This document shows positions 12,701 to 24,789 of a stretch of 64,000 bases of DNA, one piece after another; within the stretch, counting starts at the first letter, position 1, and each line of letters opens with the position of its first letter. Origin of the DNA: Bilabrum cf. latius (Eukaryota; Bigyra: Bicosoecida; Bigyra; Bicosoecida). Both the position numbers and the translations under genes were made by a program. Location of the stretch: positions 496,001 through 560,000 of the forward strand of contig OZ237735.1 of NCBI GenBank assembly GCA_965178125.1. Direction: 5' to 3'. The notes under the pieces are model-generated. The model was not told where the DNA came from. It did not search any database and was given only the letters and a program-made list of their open reading frames with translations.

Positions 12701-15700
12701 CACCGCTGAAGGTCGCCGGCTTGGCACGCTTGACAAACAGATGCCGGCAAGTCTGCCCAATGCTGTAATGACAGCCAATCTGCCATCCTGTGAGCTAGTG
12801 GCGGGGCCACCAATAGCACCGGAGACGGGCTCTGTGTTGTGTCCAGACCCATACAACAGGCCAGGCCACACATGAACGCCCTTAATTGAGCTCAAATCGC
12901 CCGTGTCAGGATGTTTCAATGGCGTAAAGCACTTGTATTGTGGCTTGAGTCTGCCCCTGCGAACATTCCACTCTATCCAGTACTGCAACGGTGTCGGGCT
13001 GATCACCATCTTGATGATGCTGCTCCAGTCGTATTGCACTTGGCTCAGGTCGATTTCGTTTACTTCAGACCATGAAACGCTCTGCACCAGCTACATACCC
13101 ACCTTGTCACGATACATGTGTCCACGAGCCCTCGTTGAGTCTGGTTTCAAACGCACTTGTGATTTTTGCTTCTCCTTCTTACGTAGGATGGCAAAATACG
13201 CCTGGACTACTCGCTCGTCATACATGAACGGGGCATGGCAACTCATCATTGCCGTTATGGTAGCACCAAAGGAGTAGATGTCGACAGATCGATCGTACTG
13301 GCGACCACGGAACACTTCCGGGGCACAAAATCCGATGGTGCCCTTCAAGCCAGACACTCTCGCATTGGGTGCAACGTACGTTGCCTCGCCAAAGTCTCCC
13401 AGCACAGCCCGCACCGAGCCCGAATCCTGCCTTGTGAGGAAAATGTTGTTCGGCTTGATGTCGCGATGCACAATATTAGCCCTGTGGATGTGCTCAATAG
13501 CGATAGCGATGTCGTGTAGAAGCTTAATGCGTGTGCGTAGTGTGAGCCAGGGGATGCTTGATCCCTTGCCCATCGATCTGTGCATGCCTCCAAGAGTTTC
13601 AACCTTTGGAAGAGGGTCTAAGCTTACCATATCAGACCTGGACTTTGAGCTCAGGTCCAAGGGGACCATTGAAGGACTCTTGGCCTCGCTAGCAGCACCG
13701 CTTGCTCCGCTCGTAAGCGCCGGTGCCTGTCCTCGTTCCCACTCAAAATGCTTCACAAGCACGTTTTTCAACGTACCAACCTCACAGAGCTGCCATAATA
13801 AAGAAACATCGTTGCCTTCCACAGCCCAGCCAAATGACCGCACAATGTTTGGGTGCGACAGCCGCCAGACTATCTCGTGCTCCGTTAGAGCAATCTTGAT
13901 ACGCCTCAGCAGCATCATCATACTCGCTGAATTCGCAGTGCCCTGAGGAGGGGGCTTGAAACTCTTGATAGCAACTGGCAAATGACCCATGGTTCCTCGA
14001 TACACTATTGCATAGGTGCCTTCTCCGATGCCGTTGAGGAGGTTGAATTGCCTTGGGTCCACAGCCGATTGCATTGCCTGTAGGTTGTCCAGCACCTGCT
14101 GCCGAACCCTGTCCAAGTCATGCGGCCGACTCTGCGACTTCTACGAGGATATGACAGAGTTTGGAGGGCCAGGCAACCGCCTAGCTGAGTTAGGCATCCT
14201 CTTCTACGACTTGGTGAGCAGTGCTGATCCGCTCTACCGTCTTCGCAGGCTCGCTCGACCAGATGGTGCATCTGCTTGTTGAGCTGTTGGTAGGATGCTT
14301 GACTTCTTAGATGATCTTTCGGAGTCTTGCTGGCGATGCCGCGGGGATCCAGCACGGTGCGATCCTTTGCTTCCACTAGCAGCAGTGACAGACTTCCTGA
14401 TGTTGCTCGCCTCGGTTACCTACTATGGCGCCTGCAGCCCCTCCTTGCTCTTGGGCACGTCAGACGTCTTGGATCGTCGCATCTTTGGAGGGCTCACGGA
14501 GGCAGCGTTGGCAATTGCAACCTCTGGCATCGCAACATTTGCGTCCGAGGCTCCCATGGTTGAGTTGTCTGCACGAGACATCTCGAACCCTTCCGTGTGC
14601 TGTCTCGACCGTGAATGCTGGTGGTGTAAGCGGCTGCTTCTGAACATGTCTGTGCGCCCAGAGGTGCCCGCAGCAGGCGTAGAAGGAGTTGCATCAGAGT
14701 CAAGATCAACGCTCATGTCGTGGAGCATTCCGATCAAGTCTGCAGCTTTGGGCCTTGCCTCCGGAATAGTGGCAAGGCACTCCATGGCGAGGCGGACGTA
14801 TGCCGCAGACACTGTGGCTCGCTTGAACTGCTTCCAGTAGGCTCTTACCGCCTAGGCAATCACAGTGGTACCTCCACCGGCATACTTTCGAACTGTCTCC
14901 ATCGAGCAGCCAAATGCCATCTCCACCATGATTGTACCGAAGCCATAAATGTCTTGGCTGGCTGTCGGCTAGATCGACTCCAAGTGTGCGGCACCTGCAG
15001 CTGGAGCCCCCGCACGAAGCGCTCGACAATGCTACGCAAAATTGCACACTTCCGGCGCCAAGCAGCACCTTCTTGTTGTGGCGAGGGATACAGCTGCAAG
15101 CTAGCAGCTTGCAAATATCCGCGCATCTCGCACTTGCGTGCTGCCTACGTCACCACAGCACAGCGCAGGCGAGCTGGATGCTGCCATATGTACAGACTGC
15201 TTCATGAGCACCTTTTCAACTACTTCGTTCGATGAAGATATTCCGACAGGAATAGGCACGTCAAACACATGCACGGGTAGGTGGTGGCCCTCCTCCTTCC
15301 CAACCTCGGTGGACCAAAGCAGCGAAAATAAAGAGGAGTGGGAACCATCACCATCCGTGCTGTTATCGTAGTCTTGCACCTTCATTGCTTCATTCGCAAT
15401 CGCAGCCGTGGTTGTTCCCGATCTTGCCCCCACCCCAGAGAGCAATGATCTCGAAGGAGTTCTTGGCATCGGCACCCGAGCACGGCTCCCTGCGCGGCTG
15501 CCTGCGGTGTCGCCAGCAACAGCAGCTCCAGATTGCACTAGCATCATGTGTGTCGACTTGCTACCACCCTTGGTACGCTTGGCATCCTTCCGACTGCTAG
15601 CATTACTAGCTTTAGCGCTCGCCCACGGCTTTCCATACGGACGAGGTGACTTTCCCTCGGCGCGCAGCCTGCCGAGCTGCTCGCCAAACAACGTCTACGC

Positions 15701-18700
15701 TATCCTCTCGTTCAACCCAGACTCGCCCTTTGGCAAAAACCACGCCGAATTCTCGCTGCACTCAATGTGATCAATCTGTAGGCCCTATACTTTCCACGGT
15801 TCGCTGGGGTCGAATGAACGGATGCCCCGGACTGGGTCCTTGTGACCGGCAGAACCGTGCGCCAGCTAAAGCCCGAGACGTTGCAATGCTCCCTGCATGC
15901 GAAGACGTAACGCCGCAACGTGAAGATTTGATATGCGGATGCTAACGTTGTCCTGCTGGAGAATAGCGTCTGTTGATATACTGCCATGAATAACAGGTGG
16001 CTCGAACGAGTGCAAGTGAGCCAAGCCTGAAGCGATCTAGTGAAGGATCTGCAGCCGCCCAGCACTGCCAATCTAAAATGCCGCTCCTGGTGACTGCCTC
16101 CCCTAGTCATCGACCTCATTCATCGAAGCTTCCACTGCAGAGTCCTGCGCTGCGTGGTGATTCATGCGAGACAATTGCTGTGACCAGCCAAGCTCAATCA
16201 CGGACGGAATGCGGGAGCTGCGCGGACCCCCATCGGATCCTACCACCGAACCGAACGCAGGATGGCTCAAGTTTCGCATGAGGGCAGCAGTGTCAAGCTG
16301 CACCTGTCGCGTGATCATGAGACCGACTCGCACCTGCAAGGGAGATAAGCTGCTGAACAGTGCTTGCGAGTAGCGAGCTAGATGTGAGCACCGCAGTCGC
16401 TTGACCAACGTATCGGTGCTCCTTGGTACCGCAGGCTTGGAGCGTTTTTGCTCCTGCTCATCAGCTGAGGACAGCTCAGCTTCAAATTCTGAATCTGTCA
16501 CAGCAGAGCGGTTACGACTGGTGCGAACACCGAAGCTGGAGTCTCGGCTGAGCTGCGGTCCCATCGCGACCCTGTGGGCGTCGGACGCATTCGTATTGGA
16601 TCCTAGCCCACGTGGGCTGCGGCCGCCCAGTCCAGCCATGAGATCCTTTTCTGCAGCCGAATTTCGTCCGTATCTCCCACCTAGCGATACCTTGAATTGC
16701 CGCAGCACAGCAATCTGTCGGTCTACGAGCCATGGTCCATCGCCCTGCTCGTCTAGCGCCTCGGAAGTGCCAAAAATTCGCCCAATGCTCGCAATCAAGC
16801 CAAGGCCAACGGATCGAAAACACACCTAGCTATTGGTCGACTCATCAACTGCAGGAACCCACACAAATGGGGGGTGGTGCTCTGGCAGGTTGGCGGTGCG
16901 AGCTAGGTGCACAGGCCCCATTGCCTCGCTCCCACTCCCAGAGGGTCGGGTAAGGATTGAATCCTCATCTGAAAGGGTTTTCTGCCACAAATACTCCTGC
17001 TATATGCTACTATTCCCATAATCTGGGCCTGGATGCTCCTGGCTTGTGCCTACTGTGCGCCGCCGCGCATAGGACTCGCAGTGGACGAGAGCCGCTTCGA
17101 GGTACCCAAAAACGGGGTGAGAGCGGCTTATGTCACGAGGGTCTTGAAATACCACCGTTTCCCTTGTAATCTTGTACGTTGACATGGATGCGGGGGATAT
17201 TGCATTGGGTCTCGGCCTTAAGAGCCCGACGAGCGGGAGGCCGAACAGGTGCCCTCCTTGACCACCGCTGGATAGTGCCAGCCGGAACATGCCCTCCTCT
17301 TTATCCATCCACATGCGGTGGGGCCGCTGTGAATCAGCCTGCCATGCAACACCCTGCCCAAGGTAAGGCACCATTGCCACTTCGCTTGAGTCCCGAGACC
17401 TGCTCTGTCCCCATAGGCTGTTTACAATGCCCCCTTCGTTGCGGCGAAGGCCAGTGGTCAATTTGCGGGCGGTGCTGGGCTATGTTTCCTCCCGCTGCGG
17501 CTCCACGCCGTTGACTTGTTTGGTCCCCAGCAAACCCTCCTCGGGATCAGTGTCCGATACGTCCATTGCGATGTGATCGCTATCGCTCACGCTCGAGCTT
17601 GCCATGCGATTCTTCCGAATTCCAGCAGTCGTCATGTTCGCGCGCGGTGCTGCGTATCGATCGGCTGCCGCCGCTGCCGCCCCCGACGGAACGCTAGCAA
17701 CCTTTTTGTGCTACTGCACTGCCTGCTGTCCATGGGGTATAGTAGGAGCAGTGCCGCTTGCTAGCATCCGCGCCCCTGCACTGCTTGCGCTTGAGATGGA
17801 GGTACGCTGTCCTGAGGAGCCCCCTGGCCCCCCCTCATGATGGCTGCCCGAGGCTGTCGGTGGCGGCCGATCCGACTAGGGGATCATGATGGTCGGATTG
17901 ACGAACACTGGAAGAATTGAGGGCTTGCCGCGGCCTTGCCTGCCACCCGGCGCTGCTGTGCCAGGCTGCTACGCATTGCTTTGGAGCTCGGTTGGCGCCC
18001 GCCAGGGGCAACAAGTCGGCTTGACACCGATCAAGCAGGAAATGAAGCTATTGCACGAGTCGGTCGGCTCCACGAGCACTATCCGAAGGCCGTTGCTCCG
18101 CCCGGATCGCTGATCTCTGAGCTGCGCAAGGTGCAGCTGCGTCCAGCGAATGGTGTCGTGGGCTGCATTCATGCGCACCCCGACCGTGGCAACGAGGGCG
18201 TACCCAGTCCATAAAGAAATCCAAACCGGATGTGGAGCCTCACTCCAAATGTCCGCGTAATGTATGCAATGCAACACCGCTGTGACAGACCACAGCAGCA
18301 CGGACCCCAAGTGCGAGTAGGTCGACTCCACCGGTGGAAGGCGCAAGGCCGGGACTGTATTCACAAGCACAGAGGCAAGGCTTGTGACAAGCTAAACGAC
18401 AGTTATAAGCGGGAAATGAGAAAATCGCACTATGGGCTCGCTTGCAATCTTGTACTCTTCTCGAGCGTCCGCTGTGGCATGGTCAAGCATCCTATCCTGC
18501 ACCTTGACGAACTGCCCCGACCGATACTGCCCTAGACCCAGAACGGCGGATCCATATATTGCGCAAACAAATACTGCGTGAAGCCCCCAGTGCAAGATCA
18601 GAATTGTGAATGTTGTAAGCTATCGGTTGGTGCAAGCAAGCAGCGCACATCCAACGAAGAAGCACAAATGTACGATACCTTGGACAGCCAGCGACGCCAC

Positions 18701-18943
18701 GAGATTAATCCAAGCGCCACTACTGTGGTCTCCAAACAATGGGTCGGTTTGCATCTTCCAAAGTGCCAGAAAAACCCACGGGAAGATGGCGAGCAAGGCT
18801 AGTATCACCGCTGTCACTACAAGGCGAATTCTGGAGCGAGTGCGCTCTGCAATTGCCATTCGATCAACATCAGACCTAAGACTCAGATCAATTGGTAGTC
18901 CTGTCGATGCCGAGACGAGTAATGCTACGCCATGTTGGCTCAT
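9713..18943 (-). CDS. Giant multi-pass membrane protein with pseudokinase, kinase and cyclin-like region
   Basis: One uninterrupted frame of 3,076 residues (ATG at 18943, TGA at 9713) with about 37 in-frame TAG codons and no TAA or TGA. Six hydrophobic segments lie at about residues 39-265 (first: LVVTAVILALLAIFPWVFLA). A disordered linker follows. The first kinase-like domain has an altered catalytic loop HGSISTDAIL (about residue 980; no catalytic Asp, no DFG), a large insert, then LAPEV and DIYGFGTIMVEMAFG. The second kinase domain (about 1635-2100) has GEGTYAIVYRG, VAIK, HRDIKPNNIF, GDFGEA, CAPEV and DIYSFG, and looks active. Around residues 2448-2530 and 2650-2675 a cyclin-box-like region contains LSPTRWHRTTMTALLIAQ and ANMLSWKINADL, resembling cyclin Y/PHO80 types. 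The tail is Ser/Asp-rich. The layout suggests a membrane receptor-like kinase. It could be several genes read as one only if they lacked TAA/TGA stops, which is unlikely over 9 kb. The cyclin call is tentative. Confidence 0.8.
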
Positions 18944-19345
18944 GATGGCGCCAGTTGACAGACGCGACGGAACCTTTTTCTGTCCGCACGAGTACTCTTT
19001 CTCTGACCGTTTTGTTAGGTTGCTATGCAATGAACGTCTAATTTGTTGTAACCTGTAGCAATTTTCGGTGGTAAACTGTGAAGGAAGCGCGGTTTACGTT
19101 TTGAGTCGCAATTGAAGATGAGCTCGAGAAATTAAAGGGCCCCGACAGGGGAGGGGCCCTCAAAGTCGCCAGTGGTCGCACAGGCACCACCGAGCCCAGG
19201 CAAGAAGAGAACTCGAAGTCTTATTTTCAATTCAAAACCACAAAAAGTCAGCTTGGTAGAGCTATAGCCCGTGCTTGACGACTCTCGCGAGCTTAATGCG
19301 CGGGCAGCTTGCAGCCCCGCTCCACTGCCATATTCTATGGCCGAA
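18944..19345. other. Intergenic region between the giant kinase and the peroxiredoxin
   Basis: 402 bp holding the 3' flank of the peroxiredoxin gene and the 5' flank of the giant kinase (both on the minus strand). An in-frame TAA lies upstream of the kinase ATG with no other ATG between them, supporting the chosen start. The only structure seen is the hairpin at 19136-19160. Confidence 0.6.
19136..19160. repeat. Perfect 8-bp GC-rich inverted repeat (hairpin)
   Basis: AGGGCCCC and GGGGCCCT flank a 9-nt loop. It lies in the probable 3' untranslated region of the peroxiredoxin gene. Function unknown. Confidence 0.5.
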
Positions 19346-20202
19346 TCACAGCTCGGCAAGGAACTCCCGCATCGACCCGGCGTTTGGCTTCATGCCCTTC
19401 TTGCCTGGGGACCACCCGTGGGGGCACACCTCTCCGTTCTTCTCGTGGAACTGAAACGCGTCGATCAGACGGAGGGTCTCGTCTACGTTTCGGCCCACGG
19501 GCATGTCATTAATGGAGATGTGGCGGACCTTCTGGCTAGGGTCAATGATGATGAGGCCGCGCATCGCCAGGCCAGCGTCCTCGGAGTCGTCTGGAGCGAG
19601 CACTCCGTACGAGGCGCTCATGCGTTTCGTGATGTCAGACACCAGAGGCAAAGAAATCTTTCCCAGCCCGCCGTCTTTGCGCTCCATAGAGTTCCACTGC
19701 AGCAAGGCGTGCTTGGTGTCCACCGACACCGCGAGCACTTCGGCGTTTCGCTCCTTGAACTTGGACTGAGCCTCGGAAAAGGCAATTGTCTCTGTTGGGC
19801 ACACAAACGTGAAAGCAGCAGGAAAAAATAGCAGCACTAGATACTTGCCCTCATAGTCCTTGAGAGAAACCTGCCGGAATTCATCTCCAAACACGGCATC
19901 AGCTGCGGACACATGGACAGTTGGCAGTTCGAGGCATGTCAAAAAACGCCGATAAAACACTAGTTCCAGCAGATCAGGTCAGCGCACATGCTAAACAGAA
20001 TCGATATTATCACGTCATGCGGATAGCTAGATGCAGACACCCGGCTGATGTCCGGTACGGGGGGCACCTTGCGCACACGGTGGGGCGCAACCTACTAACC
20101 GGTGAACTCGGGCGCGTCTTTTTGGATCCTAGCCGTGCACTGCTCAGCAACTGCATACGCAGCAATACTGGAAGCAACCATCATGGCCAGTGACGCCTTC
20201 AT
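19346..20202 (-). CDS. Typical 2-Cys peroxiredoxin with N-terminal signal peptide
   Basis: Exons 20202-20100 and 19902-19346, joined by a 197-nt GT-AG intron in phase 1; 219 residues. Reduces hydrogen peroxide and alkyl peroxides with thioredoxin-type electron donors. Exon 1 encodes a hydrophobic leader (MKASLAMMVASSIAAYAVA) and ends in DAPEFT; splicing restores the family N-terminus APEFTADAV. The peroxidatic cysteine is in FTFVCPTE and the resolving cysteine in GEVCPHGW. The GGLG motif of overoxidation-sensitive enzymes is present (KDGGLGKIS), but the C-terminal YF motif is replaced by REFLAEL. The leader suggests the ER/secretory pathway, as in PRDX4; organelle import through the ER is another possibility. 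No in-frame TAG; stop is TGA. Confidence 0.94.
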
Positions 20203-21025
20203 TGTAATGCAGTAGAAAAGTAGAAGGAAAGATGTGGATGCTGTGGACGGCTCCGGATCCGGATCGTGTTGCCGCATGCTGTTGTCCGCCTTCAGCGCAT
20301 CGGCCCGTCCTCAGTAGCATAACCCTACCCACAATCGCCCCCACCCACGCCCCCCCTTCCCCAACTCCCTCTCCATGCCTTCCCACCGCCTGCCTCCTCT
20401 TGACCGCCTCGAACGCCTTCTAAATGCAAGCGCTCTTGCCCCGTTCGTCTCGCACCTACTTGGTCGGCCTACAGGCGACAACGGTCGGAAAGAGAAGCAG
20501 ATTCTAGTGGGACGGCCGCATGGAGGGCACAAGGGCCTCTCATGTGGAAAGGGATTGGGTTGCACACTGTTGTCTGGAAACAGGAGGGGGGGGAGGGGGT
20601 GTGTGCTCGCAGCCGTAGCTGGGTGGGCCAGCAGCGGGGCGGGAGCCAGGTGGCGTGGGGCGCGCTCAGGTGGTGCAGTGCAGGAAGTTGCTCTAGTAGC
20701 GGCGCAACCAAGACGACACAACTTGAAGGGAGTACTGCCAGTGGGGGAGGCTCGCCGAGGAGTGAGGGCTTCCAGGCGGGATACACGTGATCAACGTATT
20801 GGGGACGCAAGGCTGCCATAGCACAGCTAGTAGCTGTAAGTTTGCATGAATGACGGAATCGCAATTGATATGCTCGGCTCGCACCAGCACGGGACAGGCA
20901 CTATCACTGTATTCCTCTGCCAAACGAACGCCTTGCATGTGGCTCGAGCCAGAGTCCCACCCGCTGCACGCGTGACACCTGGCGTCGCCCAGAGCAAGAT
21001 TCCATGCAGCCGCGTTGATATTGAA
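20203..21025. other. Intergenic region upstream of the peroxiredoxin gene
   Basis: 823 bp, the longest gene-free stretch. It has a C-rich tract around 20335-20380 and a G-rich tract around 20580-20600. Several open frames exist on both strands, but none resembles a known protein or has convincing start and stop context. No tRNA-like sequence was recognised. Confidence 0.55.
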
Positions 21026-21675
21026 TCACTGCCTGCCAAGCTGCGCCTGGATCTCATCCATCTTCTTGGCCAAGTCGATATCCTGCTTGAGGCAAAAAGT
21101 TGGACGCCAAGGGCTATAGGAAGTATGAATTGAAACCTAAAGCTGCCAATGGAGAGTCTTATGCTTCATTCTCAGTTGCAGATACTGCAGACAGGGACGG
21201 AACATGGTGCACTCACGTTCTGAGACAAGCCTCCGCAGTCATGAGTCGATAGGGTCACATCCACTCTGTTGTAGACGTTGAACCATTCTGGATGGTGGTT
21301 CATTTGCTCGGCAATGAGTGCGGATCTTGCCATGAAGCCCCAAGCCTCATTGAAATCCGAAAACGCGAAAGATCTCTGAATCGCATCTCTGTCCTTCACC
21401 TGTGCGCAACTCGCAACTAGCAGACCAATGTTAATATTACATACGTATAGTTTCGAGAGCACATTTAAAAGCTTCAGAGAATGATTTAATCTCACTTTAG
21501 CCCACTGAGGGACTTGCTTGAGCGCATCAGTCCGCTCAGACTCAGACAGCTTCGTCGGCACCCGGGCAACCGAACAACTGTGGATAAATCGAACAGATCC
21601 TACTTGAGACAAACGAAGTGATCTCCGCAGCATCGCAGTGGTAACCAGATTAGGGGCAAAAGTTGTCGGTGGCAT
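21026..21675 (-). CDS. Pterin-4a-carbinolamine dehydratase (PCD/DCoH)
   Basis: Exons 21675-21496, 21399-21217 and 21082-21026; introns of 96 and 134 nt, both GT-AG and phase 0; 139 residues. The enzyme dehydrates 4a-hydroxytetrahydropterin, recycling the cofactor of aromatic amino-acid hydroxylases. The conserved core is complete: [48 protein letters not shown], then after splicing [11 protein letters not shown], the family C-terminus. Two start codons are possible: ATG at 21675 (used here) or ATG at 21633, which gives [18 protein letters not shown], a convincing mitochondrial presequence. Without the second splice the protein would lack the terminal helix. No in-frame TAG; stop is TGA. Only 86 bp separate it from the stop of the kinase gene upstream on the same strand. 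Confidence 0.93.
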
Positions 21676-21761
21676 CAGGCAATTATCGGATCCGAGTCCT
21701 CCATGTGCACGGCACTGTACGTTAATGCCTCTCGATACTTCGGATTTCAAGCAGACCCCGA

Positions 21762-24653
21762 TCACTGCTGAAAATACGGGTGCTTCGATAACCTGCCCTC
21801 TGCATCGATCTGCAGACGGTCGGCGGGCCCGAACTGCAGCAGCCCGAAGAGCAGCTCCTCGCCGCGAGCACCCAGCCCGACAACTGGCTCCGAATCCTCG
21901 TCGTCGTCCTCCCCATCCCCCTGGTTCTCACTGTCACTGGTCCTTGCTCGCGGCCTAGAGCCAGGACTAGAGCTGCCCACTCCCACTCCGCTCGCATCCC
22001 AAACCCCCCTCGCCACCCGCCGCAGGGCCGCCCGGAATGCCGTGAGCCTCTCGCCGTACGAGCCCCCGGCCTCGCACCGTGAGACCGCGTCCGCTACGCC
22101 ACGTCTACGCCCCCCTGGTCTGGCCCTCGGCTTGGCACCAGCCTTGCTCCGGCCACCGCCGCGGCTGCTGGGGCTTGCGTCTGCACTGCCCCCCGCCTCT
22201 CGCACGCATGACACAGAGTCAGCACTTGCCCATTCATCACCGACTCGATCCATTTCTCCCGCATCCATTTCATCCTGGTGACCCGCCGCAGAGTGTGCTG
22301 CAGACCTTGACGCAACCGCCGAAAGCAGCGATGCTGGAAGAGCCACCACAGGGTATTGTATAGCACGATCCCAAGCATTCTATGGTGCCGGCAATCCAAG
22401 GCCTTGACCTAACTTGGATCCAGCGCCAGCGCCAGCATCGAGTCGTCGGTCTCTAGCAGCAGGCGCCCCGTCTGGTCCATGCCGAACGGCAGTGGAGACT
22501 GCCAGCGAATCCTTGGAAACACCAATCGCTTGCAACTGATTTATAACCGGATCCGACGAGTCGTCTTCATCCGAACCCACTGGCAGCTCCTTACTGGCAA
22601 AAAGTACAACCTGGGCGGTCGATTTTGGGCTTTCCTGCTGCTCTGGCCCGGGCAGGGCTGGCAGGCCGTCCCGTGCGCCTGCTGGATCCGCGGCGTCAGG
22701 TGGTTGTATCCTCGCAAGGGCCGTTCCAACGTTGCTAACGTACTCTAGCAGACCCAGCTGTGCGAACTGCCACTCGTCTGCGGTCGATCGAGCGGCACCA
22801 GATTGATCAGACGCAGCCGCTAGCATGTGCTTCAGTTTGCTTGCATTGTCTCGAGCCACCTCCATACGCTACGAAGGCCGTTTGCTGTGGTCGCCCGGTG
22901 TGGACTAAGATGCGCGGCTGCCGCTTCTATCATTTTTGCCTTCTCTGTCCCTGCTATCTCGCCCTGTCTCTGCTTCTGCGCTTGTCCCGGTGCCCACGCG
23001 TGGGACGATGCAGTATGCGCTCAGGCCCGTCATGAGTCGAGCAGCGTCTATCTCCGGGTCCGTCCAGCCGCGCTGCCTGAGCCTCGCTGACAGCCTGGCG
23101 AAGACGCGGTCGTCGGGGTCGAAGAGGTGCTCGGCCGGCACCCCGAGCACCGCTTCCAGGATGCTCACGCCGAGGCTCCAAGAGTCGTAGCTCCACGGGG
23201 CATCCCTGTCGAAGCCAAGGGGGGTGGTGGCACCAAGCCGGACCTCGGGCGGGGCATACTCGAGAGTCTGCTGCTGCGGGGAGGGTGGGTCGCCGCGGTA
23301 CAGCCGCAGCAGGTCCATCGCATCCGAGGGAACAGCCGAGCCGAAGTCGGCTAACCGCGCGTGCATTGTCCCGAGGGAGCCGCCGGCACCGTCGGATCGG
23401 CGCTGCTATGGGGAGGAATGGGAAGAAGAGGTGGTGCCCGAAGCACCGGCCTACGAGGCCGCTTGTTCCCCGGCTGGGGACAGGAGAATGTTTCTAGGCT
23501 TGATGTCTCGGTGCAGCAGCATCCCAGCGTGCGTTTGCATCGCGGCATGAGCCAATACCACCTGCCGAAACACATCAGCCAAGACGGACCCTCCGTCACG
23601 ATGTCTGTGCATGGTAAGCCACGCGCGCGAAGGCCCCACGGCCATGCCTCCACTCGTAGAGCCAGCGCTGTCCTAATCCTCCTCGGCACCGTCGGCAGGG
23701 GGCGATGAGGTGTGCCTGTCGAAGAGCAAGTCGTGCAGAGAGAATCCCCCGTATGACATCGCCAGCCAGAGGTCGCCGGTGCCACTGGCCCCTCTCGACC
23801 GCGCCCGTTCTGACAGCGTGCTATCGGAACAAACTTCCCGAGGCAGTGCCTCCAAAGCAGCCGGTGCATGCAAATTCGTCTCGATACCGCCGCTGCGCAG
23901 AACTGCGGTATACCCGGTCATGTGCATGCCATCGATGGTGGCAGCCACCGTGCAGTACGGTTCTACGAGCTCCTCCGCTGCACCGCCAGAATGGATAGTT
24001 TTTGTTTTGAAAGCCCCGAACAGCCTTGCTACGTGATGCATTCCACAGGCTACAGCTGGAAGTCCTGAGTTGCAGCTGGACCTATCCTGCAAGCTTGCCA
24101 CTGCAGCGACTGCTGCTATGCCGAAGTGGTGTTCACGAAGGCCACTTTGCATTGCAGGGCTTACTATACCTTCTTCATCGTACCGCAGCGATGAGAACAT
24201 TCGTTTCAAAACTACCAGGTGTGGTTCAGTCGGTGCCGAGTCCTACTCAAGCAGTACCTATGCCAGCCACACTTCGCCTTGACCACCTTTTCCAATCATT
24301 GATTGCGTCGCAAAATGTCCAGCTTGCTGATTGGTCCTGCGGGCCTTTCGATGCCCTCGCATTGGCAGCGCAAGCGCAAGCGTTGCAAGTGCTGCTGGTC
24401 GGAATGCTTCGCCAGCAAGCAGCTCAGACCGCGCCGCATCGAGCTGCAACTACGGCTCACAGAATAAAGTCTCTGTGGGAACTACCGCAAGTCTGTTGTT
24501 CCTGGCTCGGTGGGGTGGCGCAATGAGCTACCAGTTGCTGCTGCCGCTATACTCCACCTTCCGCAACAGCTTGAAGCTTGGCGCTTCGGAACAACCGCTC
24601 TGCAACACGGATGCTATAATAAGCACAAGTGCAGCATAGTCGACACGAGTCAT
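21762..24653 (-). CDS. Protein kinase with predicted N-terminal signal peptide and large inserts
   Basis: Single frame of 963 residues (ATG 24653, TGA 21762), with several TAG codons read as Gln and no TAA or TGA. The N-terminus ([20 protein letters not shown]) looks like a signal peptide. The kinase domain begins at [12 protein letters not shown] (glycine loop), followed by LVVLKRMF (ATP-binding Lys), ARLFGAF, the catalytic loop [18 protein letters not shown] (DFG), EYAPPEV (APE variant), [15 protein letters not shown] (helix F) and, after a disordered insert of more than 300 residues, the C-lobe ending RLSKHPYF. All catalytic residues are present, so it should be active. An acceptor-like TTGCAG lies just after the leader, so an upstream exon replacing it cannot be excluded; then the protein would be cytosolic. 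Family within the eukaryotic protein kinases not assigned. Confidence 0.78.
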
Positions 24654-24789
24654 GTGGCGGTGTGAGAGCTAGATTTTCTTGCAAGTCCACCAGCCATCCT
24701 GTTCTTGGTGCAATTCGGAGCAGCCTGCGAGGCTCGGGTTGATGAGTTCAGGAACGCATTCACCGTTCAAAGCTGATCTAAATTCGCAC

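Noticed and set aside
20375-20821. Plus-strand frame of about 148 codons in the large intergenic region
   Set aside because: Low-complexity Arg/Gly/Ser composition, no homology recognised, several competing frames on both strands.
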